From Pseudomonas sp. P8_229 (GTDB lineage Bacteria > Pseudomonadota > Gammaproteobacteria > Pseudomonadales > Pseudomonadaceae): DNA of 64,000 bases. This document shows, piece by piece, positions 16,699 through 24,691 of this stretch. Made by a program: the position numbers and the translations under genes. The notes under the pieces are model-generated. The model did not search any database, was not told the origin of the DNA, and worked only from the letters and a program-made list of their open reading frames with translations. The DNA lies in assembly GCF_034008635.1 (NCBI RefSeq), contig NZ_CP125378.1, forward strand, positions 6,076,501 through 6,140,500. Reading direction: 5' to 3'. How positions within the stretch are numbered: the stretch's first letter is position 1; the number at the start of each line of letters is the position of its first letter.

Positions 16699-17859
16699 TC
16701 ACGCGGCGGCGCTTGTCGTGCGAGGCCAGTGGCTTGGGAAATAGTCGAGTGCCGAGTCGCGCAGGCCTTGCATGTAGTCAACGCTCCAGTGCAAGACCTC
16801 TTCGATGTAGGGCACCTTGAGGTCGAATCGCTTGGCCATTTCCACCAACAGCACCAGGCCGTAGGCGACGTCTTCGTTGAAGGCCCGGCTCTCGCGTTCG
16901 ATCACGTAACCGGCGCGGTTGTCGGCGGCGGGCACCATCGGCGCGAGAATGTCGTTGTAGGCCTGATTGGTGCGCAGAATCGACAACATGCTGCTCTGGT
17001 CACGGATCTGTTCGCCATAGGCCTCGACGATTTCCTGTTTCAGTGACTTGACCGAGGACAGGTCGACGCCCATGCGCTGGCTGATGACCGCGCACAAATC
17101 CTGGCTTTCCTGGTCCATGCGCTCGAGGAAGTAGGCGCCGAGTTCCGGGCATTCGGTCCACCAGCACATGCGCTGCGGAAAAATCTTGCGATGCCACTGG
17201 CCGTAGGGGCCGATCAATCCATAAATCACCGAGCTGTGCATGATCGGGTTGCCCGGCGTCAGGGTGATCTCCAGGTAATTTTCCAGCATCGTCACGCAGG
17301 GGCCGTACAGTCTGGTGAGTATTTTCTCCAGTTGTCGGCGGGCGGTTTGCGGCTCTCTGGCGTGGGTCGCCACATACAACTGGCTTTTGCCGCCACCCAT
17401 TTTGATCGAGCGGCCCGGCGTCAGCTCGAACGCGGTATGCGGGACGTCCTTCATGCCCCAGATCACCAGGTTCGGGCGGTCGGGCAGGGTGGCTTCGGCC
17501 AGCCAGTCGAAACCGCAGAAACCGGGAATCGCGCCGATGTACACCGGCTTGCTCGCGTTCAGATGCGGGGCGATGTCCTTGAGGATTTGCGCGCGGGCAT
17601 GGGCCGGCACGGTGATGATGACGATGTCGGCATCCTCGACGGCAGCTCTGGCATCGGTGGTCACCCGATCCAGTCGGGCACTCAGGGTCGAACCGTCAGG
17701 CAGCAGCGCCTGCATTGGCGTCTGACGGGCGTGTTGTTCGATGATCTCCAGGTTGCTGGTAAGCATCGAAACCTGAACATCGGGCAGCTGTTTGAACAGG
17801 ATGGCGTTGAGGTGACCGGTCCTGCCACCACCGCAAATGGCGACTTTCAACAGATTCAT
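16699..17859 (-). CDS. Octopine/opine dehydrogenase family protein
   Basis: A 386-residue NAD(P)-dependent enzyme with an N-terminal Rossmann motif (VAICGGGRTGHLNAIL) and the octopine/nopaline dehydrogenase C-terminal domain (HSSVIYGLIGPYGQWH, later HWSVDYMQGLRDSALDYFPSHW). Family members interconvert opines (secondary amines joining an amino acid and a keto acid) and their parts. It sits directly downstream of an SbnA-like gene. In staphyloferrin B synthesis SbnA makes an opine-like adduct of aminopropionate and glutamate, which SbnB (an ornithine cyclodeaminase relative) oxidises to 2,3-diaminopropionate and 2-oxoglutarate. This enzyme could do the SbnB step with a different fold; that is an inference. 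Confidence 0.8.
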   Translation of the reverse strand: MNLLKVAICGGGRTGHLNAILFKQLPDVQVSMLTSNLEIIEQHARQTPMQALLPDGSTLSARLDRVTTDARAAVEDADIVIITVPAHARAQILKDIAPHLNASKPVYIGAIPGFCGFDWLAEATLPDRPNLVIWGMKDVPHTAFELTPGRSIKMGGGKSQLYVATHAREPQTARRQLEKILTRLYGPCVTMLENYLEITLTPGNPIMHSSVIYGLIGPYGQWHRKIFPQRMCWWTECPELGAYFLERMDQESQDLCAVISQRMGVDLSSVKSLKQEIVEAYGEQIRDQSSMLSILRTNQAYNDILAPMVPAADNRAGYVIERESRAFNEDVAYGLVLLVEMAKRFDLKVPYIEEVLHWSVDYMQGLRDSALDYFPSHWPRTTSAAA

Positions 17860-17887
17860 CGAGAGGCGTTCCTGTGTGAAGGATGGG

Positions 17888-18931
17888 TCATGCGACGCTC
17901 AGTTGCAGCGGCGCGGAAACGGAATCCAGCCATTGGGTCTTGCCCAGCCAGGCGTCCAGTTGCGGGGCGATGCTCGCGTCGATCAGGTCGCGTTCCTGCA
18001 GCCATTTGTCGTCGAACACGGTGTGCAGGTATTTTTCACCACCGTCGGCAATCGGCACGACGACGTTGCCGCGCAGCGCACCTTTGTGGATCAGCTCCAG
18101 TGCCTTGAAAATCGCACCGCCGGTCGAACCGCCCACCAGCAGGGCGAAATTGCGCGCGATGTAGCGGGCCGTTTCAAACGCTTGAGAGTCGGTGACCTGC
18201 ACACCCAGATCGATGCAGCTGTAATCGAGCACCAGGCCCACGGTGTCGCCGGCTGGCGTGCCGGTGCCCGATTGATAGTAGGGATAACCGGGATGGCCGA
18301 AGACGATCGAGCCGGCGGGTTCCACCGCGACGGTGACGGTGTCCGGGTTGTGCACTTTCAAGCCGCGAGCGATTCCGGTCATCGAGCCGCCGGTGCCGAC
18401 ACATCCGACATAAGCACCGATAGCGCCTTCAGCCTGAGCGACGGTTTCGCGGACGAAATCACTGTAGCCGCCGGCATTGGCTGCGTTGTCGGACTGGTTC
18501 ATGAACACGGCGCCGGGAATCTCGGTCGCCAGTTCCGCGGCCATCTGTTGGCGCTCGACCACTGCGACTTCGTCTTCGCGGTAGGTGCCTTTGACGAAGC
18601 GAATGTCGGCACCGAGGGCTTTCATCACGGCAATCTTGTCTTGCGCGGCGTGATGATCGACCACAGCAATGAAATGCAGACCGAACTCGACCGCTGCCAT
18701 CGCCAGACCGATCCCGGTATTGCCGGATGACGACTCGACAACCACGCCGCCGGGTTTCAATCGACCGGACTTGAGAGCGGCCAGCACCATGTTGCGCGCC
18801 ATGCGGTCTTTGATGCTGCCGCCGGGATTGTTTTTTTCAATCTTCAACAACAAACGGGCGTTGGTGTCCGGAACATCAATACCCAACATCGGTGTATTAC
18901 CAATAAGGTCCGAGACTTTGGTCAATATCAT
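17888..18931 (-). CDS. SbnA-like PLP-dependent synthase (cysteine synthase family)
   Basis: About 347 residues of the cysteine synthase/OASS family. The PLP lysine lies in PGGSIKDRMARNM (near residue 40), the substrate loop is ESSSGNTGIGLAMA and the phosphate-binding loop is GCVGTGGSMTGIARG. In a siderophore locus this type (SbnA) joins phosphoserine-derived aminoacrylate to L-glutamate in the first step to diaminopropionate. The ATG at 18931 behind AGGGAA is preferred to the TTG 6 bases upstream. It lies 28 bases from the opine dehydrogenase and 15 from the decarboxylase. A plain cysteine synthase is less likely given this setting. Confidence 0.85.
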   Translation of the reverse strand: MILTKVSDLIGNTPMLGIDVPDTNARLLLKIEKNNPGGSIKDRMARNMVLAALKSGRLKPGGVVVESSSGNTGIGLAMAAVEFGLHFIAVVDHHAAQDKIAVMKALGADIRFVKGTYREDEVAVVERQQMAAELATEIPGAVFMNQSDNAANAGGYSDFVRETVAQAEGAIGAYVGCVGTGGSMTGIARGLKVHNPDTVTVAVEPAGSIVFGHPGYPYYQSGTGTPAGDTVGLVLDYSCIDLGVQVTDSQAFETARYIARNFALLVGGSTGGAIFKALELIHKGALRGNVVVPIADGGEKYLHTVFDDKWLQERDLIDASIAPQLDAWLGKTQWLDSVSAPLQLSVA

Positions 18932-18946
18932 TTTCAATTGTTCCCT

Positions 18947-20341
18947 TTAGTAGTCAGGTGAAAACACATAGTTACCTTCCGTACAGCAGGTCGCCGTCAA
19001 CCGCCGGGGCAGGGGGTGGCGATGAAACTCGTTCTCCAGCAGGTCCATCTGATAACCGGCAGTATTGACGTAGATCAATAAGTCGCCGGCCTTGGGTGCG
19101 GTGGCAAAGTTGATCAGGCGATGAGTTATTACGTCATCGTCCAGACAACTATGGCCAGCGATATAGGCTTGGGTGGGTGTGTCGGGTAGTTCTTGGGTAC
19201 TGATCAGTATTGGATCGACCAGGTATTCAGAGGCGAACCATGTTTCACAGGCGCTGAAACTGCTGCCCTCGACAAACAGAACGGTTTTGTTGTCGGCGAG
19301 CTGTTTGCTTCGGGTCACGCGGAATATTGAAATGGCCGCTTGATCGACGAGGCTTCGGCCGGGCTCGAGTGCCAGGGTTATATTGTGAAGTTTCAAGTAA
19401 TTGGCGATCGACAAGCCTTGTGAATGCTCGGCCTCGAGCAATAATGCCAACCATTGTGGGGCTGTCAGGTCACCGCCGTAGGGATAATAAGCGGTCGGAA
19501 CTTTGTGGTTGTAATAATTGCCGGGATTGTTGTCGTTCTGCAGGAACCGGGCATAGGCCTGAGGCTCGACATAGCGGATCGGCAAGCCCCCGCCGATGTC
19601 GATCATCTGCGGATGCAGGCCCATTTCTCTGGCCGCTTCGACGAACCCGGTCACCTCACGAAAGGCTTGTGCGCGGGATTCGTATCCATAGCCACCGAGA
19701 TGGAAGTGGAAACCTTCGAAGTGAAAAAGCGCCGGCTGCCCGGTCAGACGTTGCAGGCATTCAAGCAAGTCCTCGGTGCCCATTCCAAATCGGCTTTTCA
19801 GACTGCTTTTCGGCCTGTAACGCAGTAAAACTCGGGCCTTTATCGGCGTTGGCTGTGAGGCAATCACGCTGGCCAGGTGGTCGAATTCTTCCAGCGAGTC
19901 CACGCAAATCAACGAGCCGGCGCTCACCAGTGCCTGGTGAAATTCAGTGGTTTTGGCCGGTCCCGTGGCGCAGATTCTGCCTGCCGGTGTACCGGCCCGC
20001 CGTGCGGCGTGCAACTCGTGGATGCTCGATACATCGACGCCGATGCCCAAATTTGCCGCAGCAGCGAGCAGGCTCTGAGACTTGTTGGCCTTGGCTCCGT
20101 AGAAGAGCGCATGAGCCACGTTGTATTGCTTCAATACGGCCAACAACGCTTGTGTATTCAATTCAAAGGCGTGGGGCCAGACCAGGTTCAACGGCGAACC
20201 GTGTCGTTTAACCAGGTTTTCAAGCTTGCTCGGGAAATCATTGATAAATGTGGAGATAAGAGGATCAATCAGCGGATTTAACAGTCCCGGTTGATGAACG
20301 TTGTTTTGCTGTTCAACAGGTGCTGCATTTGTTGTAGGCAT
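18947..20341 (-). CDS. Fold-type III PLP decarboxylase (SbnH/FslC-like)
   Basis: A 464-residue member of the ornithine/diaminopimelate decarboxylase group with alanine-racemase-type barrel. The PLP lysine is in FYGAKANKSQSLLAAA (about residues 79-94), the phosphate site in DIGGGLPIRY and EPGRSLVDQAA, and a cysteine motif SCLDDDVI near the C-terminus is expected at the active site. Siderophore relatives SbnH and FslC decarboxylate a citryl-diamino-acid intermediate. It is the first gene of the minus-strand biosynthetic operon, with a perfect palindrome at 20383-20403 upstream. The substrate here would follow from the diaminopropionate genes. Confidence 0.85.
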   Translation of the reverse strand: MPTTNAAPVEQQNNVHQPGLLNPLIDPLISTFINDFPSKLENLVKRHGSPLNLVWPHAFELNTQALLAVLKQYNVAHALFYGAKANKSQSLLAAAANLGIGVDVSSIHELHAARRAGTPAGRICATGPAKTTEFHQALVSAGSLICVDSLEEFDHLASVIASQPTPIKARVLLRYRPKSSLKSRFGMGTEDLLECLQRLTGQPALFHFEGFHFHLGGYGYESRAQAFREVTGFVEAAREMGLHPQMIDIGGGLPIRYVEPQAYARFLQNDNNPGNYYNHKVPTAYYPYGGDLTAPQWLALLLEAEHSQGLSIANYLKLHNITLALEPGRSLVDQAAISIFRVTRSKQLADNKTVLFVEGSSFSACETWFASEYLVDPILISTQELPDTPTQAYIAGHSCLDDDVITHRLINFATAPKAGDLLIYVNTAGYQMDLLENEFHRHPLPRRLTATCCTEGNYVFSPDY

Positions 20342-20382
20342 AGTTGACCCCTGGCGTCGAAAACAACCTCGCCATTAATGTT

Positions 20383-20403
20383 TCGATAACCGATCGTTAT
20401 CGA
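20383..20403. repeat. Perfect 8-base inverted repeat, operator candidate
   Basis: The arms are TCGATAAC and GTTATCGA with a five-base spacer (CGATC). The centre lies about 52 bases before the decarboxylase start on the minus strand, a typical operator position. It resembles a Fur site in its GATAA/TTATC ends, but the spacing is two bases too short for the 19-base Fur consensus, so another regulator is more likely. Confidence 0.5.
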
Positions 20404-20567
20404 TGGATGTGGTCTTTTTTTACTCGTCAGTCACGAGACTTTAAACGCAATGCTGGCGGCGGCCAGATGAAAAATGAAGATAAGTCCGCAGCATCGATCG
20501 TAATAAATGGCTCACAAAAAAACGGCATGAGAACCCCATTCCCTAAGGCTTGTACGGATGTGCTAAC

Positions 20568-20588
20568 TGACCACTAGTTGAGTGGTCA
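20568..20588. repeat. Perfect 8-base inverted repeat, operator or hairpin
   Basis: The arms are TGACCACT and AGTGGTCA separated by AGTTG. It could be a binding site for a TetR- or GntR-type regulator or a small hairpin; no run of T follows, so it is not a normal terminator. It lies mid-way between the two divergent genes. No matching regulator gene is in the window. Confidence 0.45.
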
Positions 20589-20775
20589 ATTTCCAGTTGC
20601 GGGACAGTAACTGACATTCAAATGACATCAGTAATATGTACTTCCCGTGACGCTGATTACCGGCTTTGAAACGAGGATAGTTCCTCTTGGCGGCGTGAAC
20701 AATATTGCGAACAGGAACGATTATCAAGTAAGGTTTTCAAATATTTTTGAATAAAGACCTGCGAAAGGCGAATCA

Positions 20776-20913
20776 ATGAACGTGTATTTACACGCTCAAG
20801 GACGCGTTCGCCCCGAGATAAAAAAGACCCTTGATTCCTTGATCAACAAGGCGTTGAGGGTTGTTGCGAGAAGCCCGGGCAGCGCCGCGAAAATCGCTGT
20901 CGGCAGGGCCTGA
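20776..20913 (+). CDS. Possible 45-residue basic protein
   Basis: An ATG with AAAGG eight bases upstream opens a 45-codon frame with TGA at 20911-20913. The product is basic and could form an amphipathic helix (EIKKTLDSLINKALRVVARS). It ends about 45 bases before the CitE-like start, so it could be a leader peptide or a small protein of the same transcript. I do not recognise it. A chance frame is quite possible. Confidence 0.3.
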   Translation: MNVYLHAQGRVRPEIKKTLDSLINKALRVVARSPGSAAKIAVGRA

Positions 20914-20957
20914 AATTTTTCAGAAATCACGACTGGTTCACGCCAAGGAGCAACGCC

Positions 20958-21848
20958 ATGCAATCCGATCGACTCAGCCGCAAAACCCCACCCGCGATCA
21001 GCTACCTGTTCGTGCCGGGCAACCGCCCCGAGCGGTTTTCCAAAGCCGTGGAGGCTGGCCCGGACGCGATCATTCTCGACCTTGAGGATGCCGTTCACCC
21101 CGACAGCAAAGCCGCCGCTCGCGCCGCCATCCGCGCGTGGCAGGAGAGCACGCCGAAGGTCGCCTGCGAGCGTTACATTCGCCTGAACAGCGTCAACAGC
21201 ACGCTGTTTCGCCAGGACCTGGCCTGGCTCGGCGACATGCGCCATCCCGAACGATGCGACGGAATATTCCTGCCCAAGGCCGAATGCCCCGAAACCCTGG
21301 CGCGGGTGGTTGAACACCTGCTGGAGTGGCAGCCACGACTGCAGATCGTGGCGATCATCGAGACCGCCAAAGGCCTGCAGCAGGTCGAGTCGATTGCCGC
21401 TATTGCGGGCCTGGCGCGGCTGGCGTTCGGTTCGCTGGATTTCTCGCTGGATATCGACTGCAGCCAGACTCCCGAAGCGTTTCTGTTTGCCCGCAACCGC
21501 ATTGTGCTGGCTTCGCGGACAGCGGATTTGCCGTCACCGATCGACGGCGTTACTCCGGCCATCAGCGACCTGGCGGTGGTCGCTCAAGACTCGCACTACG
21601 CACGCTCGCTGGGCTTCGGCGCCAAGCTGTGCATCCATCCTGCGCAACTGGTGTCGGTACAACGCGCCTTCCTGCCGGACTCGCGTCAACTGGCCTGGGC
21701 TGGCCGGGTGATGAGGGCGGTCGCCACGGGCAGCCACGCTGTGCAAGTGGATGGCGAGATGGTCGACTTGCCGCTGATCGAACACGCCCAGCGGCTGCTC
21801 GATGTGGCCAGCCAATACGCGCCGGCTCCCCGCGCCGACGCCTGCTGA
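20958..21848 (+). CDS. CitE/HpcH-HpaI family lyase or synthase (SbnG-like role)
   Basis: A 296-residue TIM-barrel protein of the citrate lyase beta/HpcH-HpaI family. The N-terminal LFVPGNRPERFSKAVEAGPDAIILDLEDAVHPDSK (about residues 17-51) carries the metal and phosphate-binding residues; FGSLDFSLDI and KLCIHPAQ are further family marks. In staphyloferrin B loci an HpcH/HpaI-family enzyme, SbnG, acts as a dedicated citrate synthase. This protein is closer to CitE than to SbnG in appearance, so it may make citrate or another hydroxy acid for the NIS synthetase. It starts after AAGGAG and is followed 25 bases later by the SbnI-like gene. Confidence 0.75.
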   Translation: MQSDRLSRKTPPAISYLFVPGNRPERFSKAVEAGPDAIILDLEDAVHPDSKAAARAAIRAWQESTPKVACERYIRLNSVNSTLFRQDLAWLGDMRHPERCDGIFLPKAECPETLARVVEHLLEWQPRLQIVAIIETAKGLQQVESIAAIAGLARLAFGSLDFSLDIDCSQTPEAFLFARNRIVLASRTADLPSPIDGVTPAISDLAVVAQDSHYARSLGFGAKLCIHPAQLVSVQRAFLPDSRQLAWAGRVMRAVATGSHAVQVDGEMVDLPLIEHAQRLLDVASQYAPAPRADAC

Positions 21849-21873
21849 AAACCGCTCAATCAGGAGACCCACC

Positions 21874-22275
21874 ATGGAACACGGTTATCAGATTGCGTTG
21901 CGGCCGCTGTGTGAAGTGCTGCAGTCGGAGCAGGTCGACCCGGCCAACGTGACGATGCTGCGCGAGTCGATTGTCCGCGCCGGTCACTGGCTGGAGCCGA
22001 TCATCGTCGAGCGTTCGCAAGGCATCGTCATGGACGGCAATCACCGCTTCAACGCGGCGTTGCAGTTGGGCCTCAAGCGCGTGCCGTGCATCCAGCTCGA
22101 CTACGCCGATCCGCGAGTGTGTGTGCGGCATTGGCAGACCGGGCAAGCGTTCGAAGTGGCGCGGATTTTCAGCACCATCGCCCGGGGCGAGATCTTCCCG
22201 TACAAGACCACCCGGCACGCGTTTGACCCCGCGTTGCCGGTGGTCGCGATCCCGCTGGAACGCCTCTACGACTGA
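21874..22275 (+). CDS. ParB/Srx-fold protein, SbnI/SerK-like
   Basis: A 133-residue single-domain protein of the ParB/sulfiredoxin fold. The nucleotide-binding motif is VMDGNHRFNAALQLGLKRVPC, preceded by a long helix and LEPIIVE. Free-standing relatives SbnI (staphyloferrin B) and archaeal SerK phosphorylate L-serine to O-phosphoserine, the substrate of SbnA. SbnI is about 250 residues, so this is a short form with only the catalytic part. Its presence beside SbnA-like and CitE-like genes supports a phosphoserine-supply role, which is inferred. The ATG follows AGGAGA. A DNA-binding role is less likely at this size. Confidence 0.7.
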   Translation: MEHGYQIALRPLCEVLQSEQVDPANVTMLRESIVRAGHWLEPIIVERSQGIVMDGNHRFNAALQLGLKRVPCIQLDYADPRVCVRHWQTGQAFEVARIFSTIARGEIFPYKTTRHAFDPALPVVAIPLERLYD

Positions 22276-22310
22276 TCCCGGGCCGGGCCAAAACAAAAAA
22301 ATTTGCTGCA

Positions 22311-22338
22311 GGTGATACTTTTTCGCAGATCGACTGGC
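22311..22338 (+). promoter_or_regulatory. Candidate ECF-sigma promoter of the second receptor
   Basis: The sequence reads GGTGATACTTTTTC, five variable bases, then TCGACTGGC, ending 46 bases before the receptor ATG. It matches the minus-strand motif ahead of the STN receptor (10721-10754) at 24 of 28 positions and at almost the same distance. The FecI-type sigma factor of this locus may therefore drive both receptors. Confidence 0.55.
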
Positions 22339-22384
22339 AATAGGAGTGATTACCATTTTCTCTCGATGAAAGGATCCTCTCGTC

Positions 22385-24625
22385 ATGCCTGTTGTCAGTC
22401 GTCCTAGCGGTGAGCGAGTGCTAACACTCGCCGTGCGTACCGCCATGTTGAATTTCGTTCTGGTCGCAGGTAGCGCCAACGCCTGGGCCGCCGGCCCCGA
22501 GCAACAAGACGTTGCCGCCGATAAAACCTCGAACGCTACGCCAGTCACCCTGGCCGACGACAGCACCGACGCGCTGACCCTCGACACCACCAACATCAAC
22601 GCCCGTTACAACGGCGCCACGGCGTTGCCGGAAACCCTCGCCGGTGGCCAGGTTGCACGGGGCGCGCGGCTGGGCATGATGGGCAACAAAGACGTGATGG
22701 ACACGCCGTTCAGCGTCACCAGTTACACCGCCAAAACCCTCGCTGATCTGCAAACCGTCACCGTCGCCGACGCGCTGGAGCGTGATCCCTCGGTGCGCTC
22801 CACCGGCCAGACGGGCGGCATCGTCGACTCGTTTTACATCCGTGGCTTCCCGGTTGGCGAAGGCAACCTGGGAGAGTTGGCGTTCGATGGCGTGTACGGC
22901 GTCGCGCCTAATTACCGGGTGTTCACCGAGTACGCCGAGCGTGTCGAAGTGCTCAAGGGGCCGGGCGCATTGATGTACGGCATCTCGCCGAACAGTGGCG
23001 TAGGCGGGGTGATCAACATCGTTCCCAAGCGTCCGCTGGACGAAGACCTGACACGGGTCACTACCACCTACGCCTCGGATTCCCAGGTCGGTGGTCATCT
23101 GGACCTCAGCCGTCGTTTCGGCTCGGAAAACCAGTTCGGTGTGCGCTTCAACGGTAACCTGCAGGGCGGCGACACGGCCATCGACGATCAGCACCGAGAC
23201 CTGGGGATCGGTGCAATCGCCCTGGATTATCGCGGTGAGCGCTTGCGCCTGAACCTGGACTACATCAGCCAGAAAGAAAGCTGGGAGGGCGCCTCGCGAC
23301 CTTTCACCATCGCGCCGGGCGTCGATGTACCGTCCGCGCCGAATGGCCGCACCAACCTGTCGCAGGACTGGGGCTGGTCGGACACCAAAGAGCAGTCGGC
23401 GTTGCTCGGCGGTGAATATGACCTGAGCGATACGGTCACCGTGTTTGCCCATGCCGGTGGCGGCAAGTCGGACGTCAAGCGCATGTCCGACCAGGTGCCG
23501 CGCATCCTCAATGAGGCAGGGGACACCAGCAACATTCCGGGCTACTACAAATTCAACGTCGACCGTTCCACCGCCGATGTCGGCATCCGTGGCGTGTTCG
23601 CCACCGGGCCGATCACCCATACGACCACATTGATGGCGACCCAGTACCAGGATGAGTTGTCCCGCGGCATCAACAACGGCACGGAAATCCGTTCGAACAT
23701 CTATCACCCGATCGATGTACCCAAGCAATACATCAGCTCACCGAAAGTGCTGCGGGTTTCCGAATCGGATCTGTCCGGCGTTGCGTTCACCGACACGCTG
23801 TCGATGCTCGACGACCGTTTCCAGTTGACGCTCGGCGTGCGCCGTCAAGACATCGAGTCGCGCAACTACAACGCTTCGGGCTCCGTCAGTTCGAAGTACA
23901 ACGACAGCGCGACGACACCGCTGGTGGGTGTCGTGGTCAAGCCCTGGGAAGACGTTTCCCTCTACTACAACTATGTCGAAGGCTTGAGCAAAGGCGACAT
24001 TGCCCCCGGCACAGCGGCCAACGCCGGCGAGACATTCGCACCTTACGAATCGAAACAGCATGAACTCGGCGTGAAGTACGAGCACGGCACGTTCATGACC
24101 ACCCTGGCGTTGTTCCAGATAGAGAAGCCAAGCGGAGAAGTCGGCACTGACAACGTGTTCTCGGTGCAGGCCGAACAACGCAATCGGGGGATCGAATTGA
24201 GCATGTTCGGCGAAGTGGCGACGGGCACGCGCTTGATGGGCGGCGTGACGGTGCTCGATGGCAAGTTGACCGATTCAGCGACAGCGGCCAACAAAGGTAA
24301 CAAGCCTGTCGGTGTGCCAGATGTGCAGGCCAATCTGTGGGCTGAATGGGACACGCCATGGCTGGAGGGTTTCACCCTGACGGGCGGCGCCATTTATACC
24401 GACAGTCAGTACGTCAACCAAGCCAATACCCAGGAACTGGATTCCTGGACCCGTTTCGATGCCGGCGCACGCTACGCAACGAAAATCGAAGGCCGGCCGA
24501 CGACCTTCCGCGCCACGGTGCAGAACGTGTTTGATCGTGAGTACTGGTCGGGCGTTGCTTCTTACGGCGCGTTCTCGCCGGGTTATCCGCGCACCTTGCA
24601 GTTGTCGGCTACGGTCGATTTCTGA
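22385..24625 (+). CDS. TonB-dependent siderophore receptor without signalling domain
   Basis: A 746-residue outer-membrane receptor with a signal-like N-terminus (hydrophobic stretch, cleavage near AWAAG), a plug and a barrel ending in ATVDF. From about residue 80 it is closely similar to the receptor at 8262-10676 across plug and barrel: both have the segment TGQTGGIVDSF and the same GEGNLGELAFDGVYG loop. It goes from the signal peptide almost directly to the TonB-box region and has no STN domain, so it should transport but not signal. It follows the SbnI-like gene, with an ECF-promoter-like motif between. Confidence 0.9.
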   Translation: MPVVSRPSGERVLTLAVRTAMLNFVLVAGSANAWAAGPEQQDVAADKTSNATPVTLADDSTDALTLDTTNINARYNGATALPETLAGGQVARGARLGMMGNKDVMDTPFSVTSYTAKTLADLQTVTVADALERDPSVRSTGQTGGIVDSFYIRGFPVGEGNLGELAFDGVYGVAPNYRVFTEYAERVEVLKGPGALMYGISPNSGVGGVINIVPKRPLDEDLTRVTTTYASDSQVGGHLDLSRRFGSENQFGVRFNGNLQGGDTAIDDQHRDLGIGAIALDYRGERLRLNLDYISQKESWEGASRPFTIAPGVDVPSAPNGRTNLSQDWGWSDTKEQSALLGGEYDLSDTVTVFAHAGGGKSDVKRMSDQVPRILNEAGDTSNIPGYYKFNVDRSTADVGIRGVFATGPITHTTTLMATQYQDELSRGINNGTEIRSNIYHPIDVPKQYISSPKVLRVSESDLSGVAFTDTLSMLDDRFQLTLGVRRQDIESRNYNASGSVSSKYNDSATTPLVGVVVKPWEDVSLYYNYVEGLSKGDIAPGTAANAGETFAPYESKQHELGVKYEHGTFMTTLALFQIEKPSGEVGTDNVFSVQAEQRNRGIELSMFGEVATGTRLMGGVTVLDGKLTDSATAANKGNKPVGVPDVQANLWAEWDTPWLEGFTLTGGAIYTDSQYVNQANTQELDSWTRFDAGARYATKIEGRPTTFRATVQNVFDREYWSGVASYGAFSPGYPRTLQLSATVDF

Positions 24626-24691
24626 TGCGCGAGGGCAGGCACAGCCAGTAGCTGCTGCCTGCCTTGTCAATGGGTGAACAGGAGTACTCAC

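Larger units (their letters stand above)
20342..20957. promoter_or_regulatory. Divergent control region of the siderophore locus
   Basis: About 616 bases lie between the divergent decarboxylase and CitE-like genes. The region is more AT-rich than its neighbours and must carry promoters for both arms. It holds two perfect 8-base inverted repeats (20383-20403 and 20568-20588, listed separately), an AT-rich dyad TTCAAA-TATT-TTTGAA near 20737, and a small open frame at 20776-20913. I saw no clear Fur box here, which is unexpected for an iron locus. Confidence 0.5.

Noticed and set aside
16699..17859. Opine metallophore (staphylopine/pseudopaline-type) locus
   Set aside because: There is no nicotianamine-synthase-like CntL gene, while an NIS synthetase, an SbnA-like gene and a decarboxylase point to a carboxylate siderophore.
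20383..20403. Fur box in the divergent siderophore promoter
   Set aside because: The GATAA and TTATC ends are present but the spacing is two bases too short and the inner bases do not fit.
22421..23728. 435-codon minus-strand frame inside the second TonB receptor
   Set aside because: It lies opposite well-conserved plug and barrel sequence and is a shadow.
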